From the NCBI GenBank assembly GCA_018697195.1, contig JAGMWU010000039.1:759817-823816 (forward strand): a stretch of 64,000 nt of DNA, written 5' to 3'. The stretch comes from Certhia americana (lineage: Eukaryota; Chordata; Aves; Passeriformes; Certhiidae). A program made the translations under genes and the position numbers. Position 1 is the stretch's first letter; each line of letters starts with the position of its first letter. Shown one piece after another: positions 11,216 to 23,900 of this stretch. The notes beneath the pieces are model-generated. The model saw only the letters and a list, made by a program, of their open reading frames with translations. It had not been told where the DNA came from and made no database searches.

Positions 11216-14200
11216 GTTGTGAATTCAACAGATATTAAAAAGCTGTATTTGACTTTCACTCCCATTTCTTTAGAGATACACTAAAATTTAGCTACAACTG
11301 ATGGATGCCTTTAACTTATTTTTGTTTGGAGAGGCCTCTAAAGTAAGCTGCAGTGAAGAGCTGAGATTAATTTTGTGGGCAGACACACAAAAATATGTTT
11401 TTTTGCAGTTTACAGCAAGCCAACAATACCAGAGTTACCAAGACTAATGGAGGCACCTAAAGCTATTTATAGCTGGTCCTTTTTTGACATCTGAAACAAC
11501 TTAATAAGCCAGATTTTTAAAAAGGAAATGAGAGTAGTCTCAACAGATTAAAAAAAATAAATAAATCTATTAGCATCTTGGTTCAATTTCTGCCTCAAAT
11601 TTGACATTTAATTGCCTGCTAATTCCAAAGGGACAAATTAATTCTAAACAATACTGTGCACTAAATCATTCCTATTTACACAAGTGTTTACTGAAAGAAT
11701 ATTCATTCAAGATGAGCTACTTTTTTCTTCTTTCTGTTCTTCAGGAACCTAAATTCCCCAGATAATACTGAATTTATGTATTGAATAAAATATATCAGAA
11801 GCCTCTTAGGTTGCTGTTCTTTTATGCCCAAAGTGAAGACAAAAAGGCAGGCAAGTTGAATCACATTTACCACAGAATGAACAAGAATATGGCAGAAAAT
11901 TTGACCAGCTGCCTCATTTTAAGAGCTCTGTGCCAACTGAACATGTGGTTTCCTTCTTGCAAATCAGAGGTGATTTGAAGTTGCTTACCATGAATTGATT
12001 AAGTATCTTATTACCATTTTAAGTAATCTTTCATCCTTCATACTAGTGCTTCTGTTCTGCTGAAAAAAAAAGAAAAAGTCATCTGCTGTGGTTATAATAC
12101 AAGGAACTGGATATTTTTGTGAGGTGCCTGGGGATGCAACTCTTTGGCAATTACTACAAAAAAGAAAGAAAATATTGGTGTCATTTAAAGAGCAAAATGT
12201 TGTAGTACCAGTCTCAAATGAAATCACAATGTCAAACACCTCCATCCTGTCTTTTGTCTAGTTGATATTTTAAAACATGCACTGCAAATTCAAGAGGCCA
12301 TCTAAAGAATGAAAAAATGTACTGTCATGGCATCAGACTAAAATATTCCAGAAGAAAAAAACATCCTGCACTCTAAACCCCTAATGTAATACAACACAAC
12401 ACTGTATTTGAGCCAGAATCCTCTTGGTTTGAGGTAAATACCACACATGTACACTCCTATTAAAAGATTAGGTCCTTCAGAAGCAAAAGTTAACTTGCTA
12501 TGTCTTGCAGTTGGTTTTATCTTATATTGTTACTCCAGTATTGAATTATTTCATTAAGACAAATGAGTGAGTTTTAGCACTGAAAGGAACACCTGCCCAC
12601 TCCAGCAAGTGTAGAGACTCAAAAGAGCAGTGGCACTGAACTCGATACATAAAAGAATATTACAGCAATTCTCTCAAATCCTAGCTGCAAAGATAAAAAT
12701 AAGAAGATCTATGAGAAACACAAGAACTAGAGGAAAATTGTCCTGAGTCAGAAAAAAGTGACAACAGGAGACAATTTATTAGTCTGTGAGATTTAAGCCA
12801 CTTTTCAGAAGCTTACATTTTTTCCCTTTCCTGCACAGGATGGGGAAGCATGACCACCAGGTAATACACACCACGTGCTTTGTAAGGGGGTGTTTGGTGA
12901 AAACATTATTTTACATAAATGATTAATTTTTACTAGAAAATTTAATTCTAAACTTTGACAAACTGTAAGGTAGGGCCTTGGTTTCTAAAAAAAGACTCAA
13001 AAGGATAAGATGGAAGAGAGCCTTTAGTTTCAGTACTCACAGTTTCAATTAATCCCTAACTCCTTGGGAAAAAAAGTCCTTTGTAATTAAACTAAATATA
13101 TGTAAAGAAATGGAATGTCTTCATAATAACAAACTCTTTTTGATTGACTTTTAACAGTCATAGAACCCCCCTAAAAAAAGGTGTTTAAGTCTGCTGTTAA
13201 CCATTATTCAATTACAGAAGAATCCACAGCCTGTCTAGTACCCAAGATATCATGAAGGTAGTCATGGAATATCTCCACGTTCTTTTTGAGTCCAACCATA
13301 ACAACATGGCAATATGATGTTTCAATCAGGGCTGCAAATCAGTCCAGTCACTCCTAAGAAGTAGGAGAGTTATTTTAAAATATTTGGTCACCTGAAAAAC
13401 AAGCTTCATGTTTTTGGTAATTTATATTTGAGGCAATTTGTCCTTCTCAAAGTTACCAGAAAAATGTTTTCATACTGATAGCCAAAATTATCAAATATTT
13501 TACACTGAACATACAGAAGACAGAGGGGTATAATAGAGGTTGTAGGTGTGAGCTTGATGGCAGTATTTCATAATTTATGAGTAATTTGAAATCAAATAAG
13601 TTTAAAATTGTTTTTTACTTTAATGTTTCTATGTTTAAATTTTCTATGTGCATATAAAGTTGCTAAAGTTTTCAGCATTGCCAAAACCCAGTTTCTCCTT
13701 AGCAACTATGTCAATACTGTCTAAGCCTGTAAATACAACAAATAAACTCTGAAGGGAATGCAGACAGATTTCCATTAGAGATGACAAGAGTCACAAGGTA
13801 TTTCAAAAAGCCAAAACAAACAAAGAGGTAATGAAAAAAAAAGAAAAAGAGATTAATTTAATTCTAGACACTTGTTTCCAGATCTAAGCTTAATATGTTT
13901 GATGATGGACACAGTAAAGTAACATTGTCATATCACCATGTGCAACAGAACAATAGAAACCCCAGTACTCAAGATAGTCCATATGTATTTCCTGCCTTGC
14001 ACTAAATTGGTTTTTGCACCAATTCTGCATTCTGCTAGCTGCAGAATTACACTTAGAGCAAGGAAAATACTCTCACATCCTACAACATTTCATCAAAATC
14101 TCATTTTCTTCCCCTTCCCCACCCAGCCATCTCACTCCACATAGCAACTGTCCACAAAAGAAAGTAATCTGGTGCCATAACAAATTCTGGCTCTCAAATG

Positions 14201-15646
14201 TTTTCTGTCTGGACTAAATAAGGGAGAAAATGTTATTAGTGCTCCCAAAAGCCTACCGTTATCCCTGAACTCCTCTTCTCTTACACTATATCTGTGACAG
14301 GACTACTTTGTCCTTCTCCAGAGTAAACAGTACTATGATAAAACCAATCCCATTTTCTCTGGTGGAGAAAAATCATGACATATATCATTCATGGATGAGA
14401 AACTCCCTCAGTGGGCTGACCTGTCTTCATCTGCTTGAAGTTAAGAGCAGTCTGGGTCATCTCCTGCGTGTTCAAAATGAGCTCACATCCACCTCAGTGG
14501 ATCTCAGCCTGAGATGCCTAAAGGACTAGCCCAAATATTTGGCCTTCAATTACCTCCATAGACATTCCCCTGCTTCGAGAGATGGACACATACAAATCTG
14601 TGCTCATGTTCACATGTGCACACATGCAGCCAAACACTATTGCCCAGTCAATGGCAATTCCTGGGAATTCTTTAAAAAAGGTGGTCATGCAAGTCCTGTA
14701 AAAAGCTCTGAATGGAGATAAGGATTTCTAGTGAGTCCTGACGATGGGATAACTGCAGATACAAGCTGAAAAAGAAAGAACCAGGTCTATACATGCTCAC
14801 TATTAACTGTTACCCTATAAATCATACTTTCTAAACAAACATTCATACAGTTCCAAGCCATACCATTGCAGAAAAAAGTAGTCTTGTCCTTAAAGAGAGC
14901 TAGTAAGTAATCTTTTTGCAACAACACCCTTTTTCCCAGCAGTTTGTGAAATAAAACATGAGTGATTCAAGCCCTAACACTTACAGGCACCAATGGCTTA
15001 ATTATTTAACAGTTCCTGGACTGCTGATATATCCAGCTTGTGGACTTGGTTACAGGCTCAGAGCTAGGGAATTGTGTTAGTGAAAACAGATTATTAAATA
15101 ATGAAATACAGGCTTTGAAAAGCCTCCGAGATGTTTACCTTTAGGAATAAGACCAGCATTAAGAGATTTCTAATAAAATATTGAATGAATTAAGGGACTT
15201 CCTTTTTCTGTATGCAGAGGTTACATTTAAATCCCCTTACTGCATAGCAGCCTTAGGCAACACAACCTGACTTGACATTCTGTTGCCTTGAAAAGGATGA
15301 AGAAGCCAGGTTTTTCTACATGAAAGGCAGGCACGACTCTTCCTTCTACTCTTTAGTTGTTCTCCAGGCTCCCTAGTTGAGCAGGGCTGTAGCGATAAAA
15401 CTAAAAACCCTGGAAAGACTTTGCCTGACTTTCACTGGAATTTCAGTGTGTGTGTGCTTATTTTCTGGCACTGAAGTTACAGCAAAGCTAACTTGTTTGG
15501 GAAGCTAATAACTGAGGCAGCCTTAAACCACGTCAAGCTGCATCAGTCTTTGTAAGGGTAAGAGAGCCTGGCCATCAGTGAGCACAAAAAAAAGAGATTA
15601 AAGGTCTGCAGGGTCATTTGCCTTGTCACACAAGTTTGATGGAAGG

Positions 15647-15719
15647 AAAAAAAAAAAAACCAAACCCAAAAAACAAAATAGAACAATCCCCCTCAAAAAA
15701 CCTAACAAAAAACCCCCAA
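15647..15719. repeat. A/C-rich low-complexity block
   Basis: A 13-base A run followed by CCAAACCC and CAAAAAACC-type sequence. Simple sequence without other recognisable content. Confidence 0.9.
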
Positions 15720-18059
15720 GGTCGCTACTCCAAGTCTAGAAAAGTTGTTGTTTTGAGAGCTAACAAAAAACAGGACTTTTGAAAATATATTCCTACAGTT
15801 TTCCCTCTTCCAAACATTAACCTTGAAATATCTCTTCAATGTAAGGAGAACTACAACGTCGCCTTTTAGCACTTTCCCTGAGACCTGCTGATCCACTAGC
15901 AGCACTGCAAAGGTCACTGATCCTTTCATCATAGTCACATAAAATACCATCAAAATACAGCTTTAAACATCTCAGTTTCAGCTAACCATCCAGTTCTCTC
16001 CCTGAACCACTCTGGTCGAACACTGGCAGCCTGCTCCTGTCACCACAGCTTTTCCTGCCACACAAAGGACTTGACTGGTATAGTTTTGTGATAAGGTATG
16101 AAAGGGTGCATGTACTCTCTCAGATGCAGGTTGTCAAACACCAGCTCTAGTTCCCACCTCCCCCCAGACTCCTGAGGAGTGAGCTAAGTTTGGCTGGGAA
16201 ACTGCCTCAGTGATAATGGCTGTGACAGGGGTGACACTGCAGCAATCTTTGGTGTCACCACACAAATTCGGACTGTCCCATGATAACACCAACTATTGTG
16301 ATACAGGAACAACGAGTGCAAAATAACTGGGTATCTGCAGATAGGTGTGGGGCTCCTCTTCACAAGTCTCGTGCTTGAAGGAGTTTGATCTTACTGGGAA
16401 TGGCTGAGCAGGGTCTGTGACCTCTGCAGAAGGATTTGACTGTGGAGGATATGAGAACCACCACTGGGATAGAGACCCACTCTGCATCCCCTCCTATACT
16501 GCCAGGTCCTGCAGCTCAGCACAGGCTCATTTGCTCACTCTTTGCCTGGGATTTGCTTACCTCAGATGAAATATTCTGGCATTTTATGGGGAAATAGATA
16601 AAGAGATGGTGTTTGACACTGCCTATTCCTCTCCCGTGCTGGTGTGGAAAGGCCTGTCCTGCTTTCAGGGGAGAGTAAGAGACATAGATAGGAAACAACA
16701 GAATCAAACTGGCTACTCCAGGGTGTCATTATGACTGTGCACACTCTTGTAACTTGTGCTGAAAGAACTAACTCAAAAACAGCGTTTCAGACATTCTGAT
16801 GCTGTTATTTCTTTGTCACATTAATTTTAAGCTGGTATTTAGAGAGGAAATAAAGCGTTTATTGACGCCTAGAACTCAAAAATCTTAGCAGAAAAACTCT
16901 TGGTGGAGTGTATAAATTGTACAAAGTAGTTTAGTCTTCTCTTAAGCCACCTCACAGGGAGCAAAGGCATGACTGTCCAAAGCCAAAAGATGGATCCAAA
17001 AGGCTGCTCAACATAACTGCATTGACAGACTCATGTCATTTACTTGCAGGGAAATAGACTCCATGCTCTTAAATCTGACAGCCACATACTAAAAGAGAAG
17101 GAAAAAAAAATTGAAAAAGTAATCTTTTCTTTCACCAAAAATGGTATAATTACAAATTTCTTCAGAATAGAGTATAAAGAACTCAAACCTAGAATAAAGT
17201 GCCTTGATACTAAAAAGGGAACACCTCTACCAGTTTTAGTCAGATCATGCCAGTCATTCCATCAAAAATGCCCAAAAATACAGTGTACTAGTTGAGAATA
17301 GTGAAATTAACCTATTTAGCCATTTCTGAATATCACACAATTATATCAAGCAGTAAATTTGCACAGAACTTTTATAGATTATTTTCAACATTAGGTATAA
17401 TCACAAATAGTTGCAAGCTATGTTCCAAGAATAAAATAACTGCACAATTCTACCACCTCTCTCTACACAATGTGCAACTATATTTAACTACGAGCACTGG
17501 TTGAAATCTTATTTAATAGATAAAAAATTAAGAAAAAGAACGAACTGTAACTTTCTCTTCCACTAGGCTGAAATGGCTGATTTACAGACAACAGAAAGAA
17601 GAAAAACACTTCCCTGCAGATTGATGTATTATAGTGTATAAGGTGGGATAGCCTACCCAAAAGATAAGAAAACAACCTTTAAATTCTGCTGAAGAAAAGA
17701 ATTCACCTGTATCTTTAAGTCTTTGGTTTCACCAGACACCATACATGACATACATAAAAACATGAAAACCCTTACAGGGTTTCAAGGAGACAAGAATTCT
17801 GTTTCTCCTTCAAGAGCTGTGTGGGTCTTCTGTAGAATCCTCCTATCTAATTCCTTCAGTATTTCTTTATGGAATTCCAGTCCATGGTTCTGACTAATTT
17901 TTTATTTTTGGGGGGGATTTGTTTATATTGCCTGCTTCCACAGTCTCTTGTGTGGCAGCACATATCAGAAGTTTACTTTGCACAGCGCATAGTTATGATC
18001 CCAGAAGGTGATTGATTTAAATTATGCTATTACTTCAGGGTTTGGTGAATAACGGGTTA

Positions 18060-18215
18060 CATTTGAACTATCTTTTTCATAGCTTTATAAAAATCAATTC
18101 TATTTCTCTCAGCCTTCTCCTCATACTTGAGGGTCCCAGACTTATCAGACCTTTCTTGTGATGCTACAGCCCTAACCCTTCTGTCAATCACTTTGCTATT
18201 TGCAGGGGCTGCCTT
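18060..18215 (-). mobile_element. Possible ancient CR1/L3-like fragment, reverse orientation
   Basis: The + strand reads GCTTTATAAAAATCAATTCT, then CTCTCAGCCTTCTCCTCAT, then a CAGACTTATCAGACC stretch. This follows the order of a reversed CR1-type 3' region (ATAAAGATCAA...CTCAGCCTTCTC...). Divergence is high and the assignment rests on this order alone. Confidence 0.35.
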
Positions 18216-20704
18216 ACAACAATAATTAATACTCACATCTGGTCTCTTCTTTTCTTTCCCACATACTTAAATCACATTAGCAAAGACTGTTATACTGCAG
18301 CACTGGTTGTTCTTATTCCAGGGCACAGACCTGACATTCCAGGCATGACCCACATGGTTTTGATTTAAGGCCTGATGCAGAAGGTACCACAGTAAGGGTC
18401 CAGGCTTAGGCTTTCGATCTGGCCCAGCATTTCTGCACAGACAAAAAAATACAAGACTTTTGAATAATTTCTGTCATGAGGAGCTTAAATACACCTTAAA
18501 CCAGTTTTACACACTACATCAAGGCTTAATACCTCTCTCCCTTGTGGTGACCCCATCTGTGACAGCCCAGAGTTTTGAGTTTATCCCTACAGGCTGCAAC
18601 TCCCTCTGCCCCTTACAAGACCACACTGAATTCGATGCTGGCTGAGTAGTAACTCCAAATCACTTCCCCAGAAGAATGCATTAGTTCTTCTTGACACTAA
18701 AGGTCTCTAGCACATGGAGAAAAAAGCTAAAATAAAGAGTTCTGTGACAGATTTTTTCCTTTAAATGTATCTCAACCTTGCCTACGATGGAGTGGGCAAT
18801 TCCCCTCAATCCTGAGTAATCCTCATCTGTGATAGGGGACCATATCAAAAGGCCTGTATTCTTCACTATGATTAAAAGACAGACAAGTAACACAAGCTCT
18901 AGGGAGTCACTGCAAAGGAGGATACCTCTATTTCATACTAAAACAAAGGAAAGCCATAAAAGACACTAAGAAAAAAAATCAGACCCATTAGGGTCTAGAT
19001 ACACACTCAACAAAACTTTGAAATTCAAGGCTTGTCAGACTAGTCAGCTTTCATTTCTGTGGACATCTTGGTCATGTCTTTTTCTGAATCCATAATCTTC
19101 TTTTGTTTTCCCTGTAAGAAGTCATTCCCAATACTTGTTCCTGTACAGTTTCTACTCCCATGACATATTTCCTGTCAGAGTTTGTCTCTGTACTCATCAC
19201 CTCAGCTGGGATGTAGATTTTTTGGCACAGAATGTGTGACTTACACAAGTCATTAATTCTTGATACATCTGCAAAGCTCTTGATCTTTGTCTTAGTCCTT
19301 TAAGCAAACTCTTAAAAAAAGAAAAGGAAAAGCAGGTTGCAACATTAATTTATCTTTTTGTCTGCCAGAAACAAAATCAATTGGCAAAATCCTGTACCAC
19401 CTCTGCATGACTGTATTTCCCAGGGCTACAAAATTTGTAATTATTATGGCTAGAGAGTGTCAAGGCTATTTAGGGTCCAGGACAATTTATAATTGAACAA
19501 TTTAAAAAAAAAAACCACGAACCTTTCTTAATGTTAGACAATACTAACACACCTAGGCTCCGTTCCTCTGGAAAAGCAGCAGCAAGTCATGGTTAATCTT
19601 TTTATTTGTGCAATTACTTTTTTACAAATACGTTCTTTACTGCACTGCAAAGAAGTAATCCAGTGTAATTCCAAAGAAGAATAGATTGACATATTTATTT
19701 CCCTTGTAGCTTACACATGACTATGATTTTACTTCAAGTAAATCTTTTACTAAGGTCTGTTTAAATGGAACTAAAATGAAACTGTTAACCATTCAGATTG
19801 GGAATGCAGGTTAAAAAAAAGGCTTCCCATAGGCTAAATCAAATAAAATTTTAATTGTCCCTGGTTTTTGAGAATCTAATCCAGTAACCTCCAGAAGTCC
19901 ACAGAAAAGCTCTCAAGTATAAACACACACTACATAGAGTCACCAGATCAGCACACTCTCCATCTAACACACATCACAGACAGAAGCAGAACATCCTGTG
20001 CCAGCACAGAGCAATTCAAATTGCTTTCATTGTCCCAGTACATCAGTGATGGGGCAGAATCTCTCATGCATTTACCAGGGAAATCCACACAGCCAAAGTG
20101 TACAAGAAATTTTACCAAACAGATATAGAGAAAAGGCTCGGAGTCTTTCCATTTTCCCTGTAACTGGGAAAAAGAAAAGCTTCAATTTAGCAACCTATGC
20201 ATGTTTTTCAGAAGCTCTATTTTATTGTGTTTTGTGTTGTTTTTTTTTTAAATTTATAAGGCCATATCAAGTGCTCACACACAATTTTTTTTCTTGTTCA
20301 GCTTTTTTTCACCTGAAGGCATGATTTTCCCTTTTCCTTTGCACGTAATTACAATGTCATAAATACCACTGTGCCTTCTTGGATTAATTTAATGTACAAG
20401 AGGCACTGTTTCATACTTCACAGCCTTTATTTCCAAGAAATGCATATGCAGGAAATGACCTGCAAGTATAATAAACAGATGGCTTTATTTTTATTTTCTT
20501 TAATAATATTGGCAGACTGTTCCTATGTCAGAATCACAGTTCTGCACAATGAACCTTTGAACAATAGTCCAGATGTACCTGATAGTTGGGCCAAGACATT
20601 CTAGTGCTTTTCAATATTTTCAATATTTAGTTCAGGCTATGATTGACTGGTTGGTGGAGATCTTTTGTCGAATATTTTCAGAGTTGAGTCTGTATTAAAA
20701 TTGC
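18216..20704. other. Intergenic DNA, nothing recognised
   Basis: Unique-looking AT-rich sequence with short poly(A)/poly(T) runs (for example 19,503-19,514). A 108-codon frame near 20.0-20.3 kb ends in a Phe-rich stretch produced by T-runs and is not credible as a gene. Confidence 0.65.
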
Positions 20705-20998
20705 TGGTCTAGTGTGACCAGATGGTAAACAGGAGAGATGAGAAAACCAGCTCTTAATTTTGCACCCTGCTGTCAGGCATTCATATACATGGATGAGGCT
20801 CCCCTTGGGCATTCTCTGAGCTGAACAGTCCCAGCTGTCACATGAGAGTCCCTCCATCATCTTAGTGGCCCGTTGCTGGGCTCTCTTCAGTAATTCCATC
20901 TCTTTCTTGTGCTGGAGAGCTGCACATACCACTCCAAGAGTGGCCCCACAGGTGCTGAGTAGAGAGGAAGCATCACCACGTTCCTCCTAAGGCAGCCC
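20705..20998 (-). mobile_element. CR1 LINE fragment, end of ORF2, reverse orientation
   Basis: The minus strand encodes a remnant of the C-terminal end of CR1 ORF2. The stretch MELLKRAQQRATKMMEGL matches the CR1 consensus form of this region, and a following SLIHVYECLTAGCK matches the typical DLINVYKYLKGGCK-like segment. On the + strand the DNA shows the matching landmarks, ATCATCTTAGTGGCCC and GTGCTGAGTAGAG. The fragment is truncated at both ends and diverged, with no reverse transcriptase catalytic domain. Confidence 0.88.
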
Positions 20999-23900
20999 AC
21001 CAAATAAATACACAATGCACATCAAATACACCATCATGAAGATACATAGGAAACAATTCTCATGAAAAAATAAGCAGGTTTTGCTCTTTGTGATAAAAGC
21101 CTGCTACCAACCTAAGCAGCCTCCATCTGATTTCAAGCTGACACCAGATGCAGAGGCAGACTGTGACAGTCTAATGGACAGGTGGATGCCAAGAGCAATC
21201 CACACAGAATCTGCTTGGGGACAAGTGCATGGCACACTTGTTCTACTGCAGCCTCAAGGAGGAGTTGGCCTCTCCAGAATCCCCAAAGAGAAAAATATGG
21301 TAGCACAGTGGGAAAGAACAAGGGTATCTTGGAAATTGGTAGCCTATTATTCCCTGAAATGTGGTGGCTTTGGGCAGCTTTTTATGATGCAGAGAAATAA
21401 AGTTCTTTCCTGCTTAAGGTGAAATTTGCCCCTAAGCTACCCAGGGGCTGATATAGCACTGCACTGGCCTGAATCCAGACTATAAATAACTTGCCTTAGT
21501 CTACATCTTAAAACTTCCTTAACTACGACTTTTCAAAATAAAATAAGCTTAGTTCACCTTGAAACATCAACTTTCTGTTGTCTTAATCTCTCATAACATT
21601 ATCACCTTAAAAAAGCCCCACATTATTTTAAAAGCAGGAAAAAAGGTCTGGCATCTTTTGAATATATGAGATTTTTCTCTCTTCTGACTAATTTTAAAAC
21701 TGTTTTTATTTTCAAATATTGCAAGGCTTTTATTTTGTTTCTTTTTCTACTAATCTTCTAGGGCAGTAGTAAATAAAAACTGCAGGTTTCTTAGTCGACA
21801 TCTCTTCCATAAATAAACCTTGCTTCCTGATATTTCTTGGGTTTGATTATCTAGAAATAATTGCTCTCAAACTTCCATGGTCCATTATGGCTCTCTGCTC
21901 CCAAGACCTCCCCTTGGTCTGACTTCAAAAGGGCAAGAAATTGGCTCTTAGACTTTCTGACATGTGGCTGGTGAAATCTGCAGGGAAGACATGTAGTCCT
22001 GAAGAGCACATTAATCAAAAGATAACAGCAAAATACAACTGTCCCTCTTTACAAGGACAACTGAACAATTCACACTGGCTTTCAAACAGACTGGCTTCTT
22101 CTACTTTTATCAAAGACAATAAACAGACTTCTTCATAAATATAAATGCAAAGGGCCAGGCTCCACAACACAAGTTTAAATCAGGAGAGACACTGTTCAAG
22201 TTGATGCAGCCAAGCTGGTAGATTGGCATGAAAACCAACCAGCAAATCATCTGTAGGCAACAAACAAGAATTTTGATACAGAAACATTTTGTTCTCTAGA
22301 AACTGGCATGATTCCTCAAGTAATGCAAGCATGATTTGATACCAGATACACATATAGTGCCAAATTACAATCATGGCTTTTGGAACTGTTTAGAAGTGTG
22401 TCTATACCAAATCCTACACAAAGAGCTTCACATGAACAACTCTTTTCTCTTTCAACATTCCGGTTCCTGCAAGCATGAAGAAATCTTCACTTCCCTAGTC
22501 TTAGGGACTGCAGTCAGTATTACAGCTAAAATTTTTAAGAGCTACGAAGGAGTTTCCACAATGCATTTGAGATTAAACTACAACACTGATTTTAGTCCTT
22601 CAATCATCAAGCCCCATGGATTTTTTCCATTTCCCTTTGATCCAAGTGTCTTGATCTCAGAAGACATCGCTGCTGTTGTTCCAGTTAAACTATTTCTCAT
22701 TGAACAAAGTCCAAGCAATGCAAAATACCACAGGAACACGAATTTTCAGAGAATAAAATTTGTAATGATAATACAAAGTGAAGTACTCCCACAACTGAAT
22801 AAACCTCTTCAACTTCTGTTTGAGTCCAGCTGGCCCTGATCTTTTTTGTAACTTCTGCAGAATTTGAGTCTTACAAAGAAAGAAGATTGGGAACTGAAGA
22901 AGGGGCAAGTTGTTTGTTTGCTATACCCATGCCATCAAAAATTATACAATCTGTATTCCCTTTTTTTTTTTTCCCTTTTAGAAGAACAACATTCATCTGG
23001 GAAGACAGTTCCCACAGAAATCAAGCTCTGTTTGCATGACCACTTCTCCCTGAATAGTCTGTCAGGAGGGAATAGCAGTGGGGGATCAGCTGGAAACTAT
23101 CCGAAATTTAACAAACCAGATCTGCTCTGCCTCTTTTATTACTTTTCTTCAGCATATTCTTTTCCCTTTTAGGGGTCCCACACCAAACCTTAATTTGTGT
23201 GATGTCCTCAGCCTAGAACACTAGCAGTTTTTAGCTACTTTGCTCTGTTGTTTCTCTGGAACAGGTCTTTAAAGAGCACAAAGAAGGATTTACTGACAGT
23301 CAGTTGACAGAGGGTGCAGCCAAAGCACTTTATATGCGCATATGAACCAGCAGAAATATTCAAAATGCTCTCAAAAGTGACAAAAGGCCATAAAACCTAT
23401 GTATCTTCTAACTTTTTAGCATCACTGATGATGATTATTTTTACGACATACAGGTTTTTAAAGCAACTGCTTTTAATGGTTTTTACTGTGTATTAGTAAT
23501 GTCATAAACCTGTATGAATTTTATTCCCAGACTGGTGGACTTTAATGCTATAATCCTGCCAAGAAAAACATTTCACATCCACTGCAGTAAACAAGGGCTC
23601 CACAAATGCAGAAGGAAGTCATTTACCAGATGTTACTATTTGTCTTACAATCTGTCTTTGACTTCTGCTTATTTTCTCTTGACCTTCTAGGCTTCTCCCA
23701 TACACACTTGGCACAGAAAAACAAATGTTAAACCTTTGAAAGCCAGTTGTTATCCAGCTATAAAGTTCCTTGAGACTCAATACACACACCTTTGTGGTGC
23801 ATCAAAAAGAGTTACTCTATGACCAGCACAAAAGGGTCACTGTATCACATTCCTGTTTTTTTAAAAAATTATTCCATGCACCTTCACACTTGCAGTACTT

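Larger units (their letters stand above)
10301..18059. other. Intergenic DNA with low-complexity patches
   Basis: Apart from the AT-rich block at 11.0-11.2 kb and the A/C-rich block at 15.65 kb, the sequence is unique-looking and without recognisable genes, tRNAs or retroposons. All open frames are under 90 codons. Confidence 0.65.

Noticed and set aside
13255..13330. CATGGAATATCTCC...GAGTCCAACC as a possible CR1 end
   Set aside because: Two short matches in the right order but with poor sequence between them; not distinguishable from chance.
22336..22839. 167-codon plus-strand open frame
   Set aside because: It opens with TTG rather than ATG, resembles no family I know, and has no nearby splice or promoter signals.
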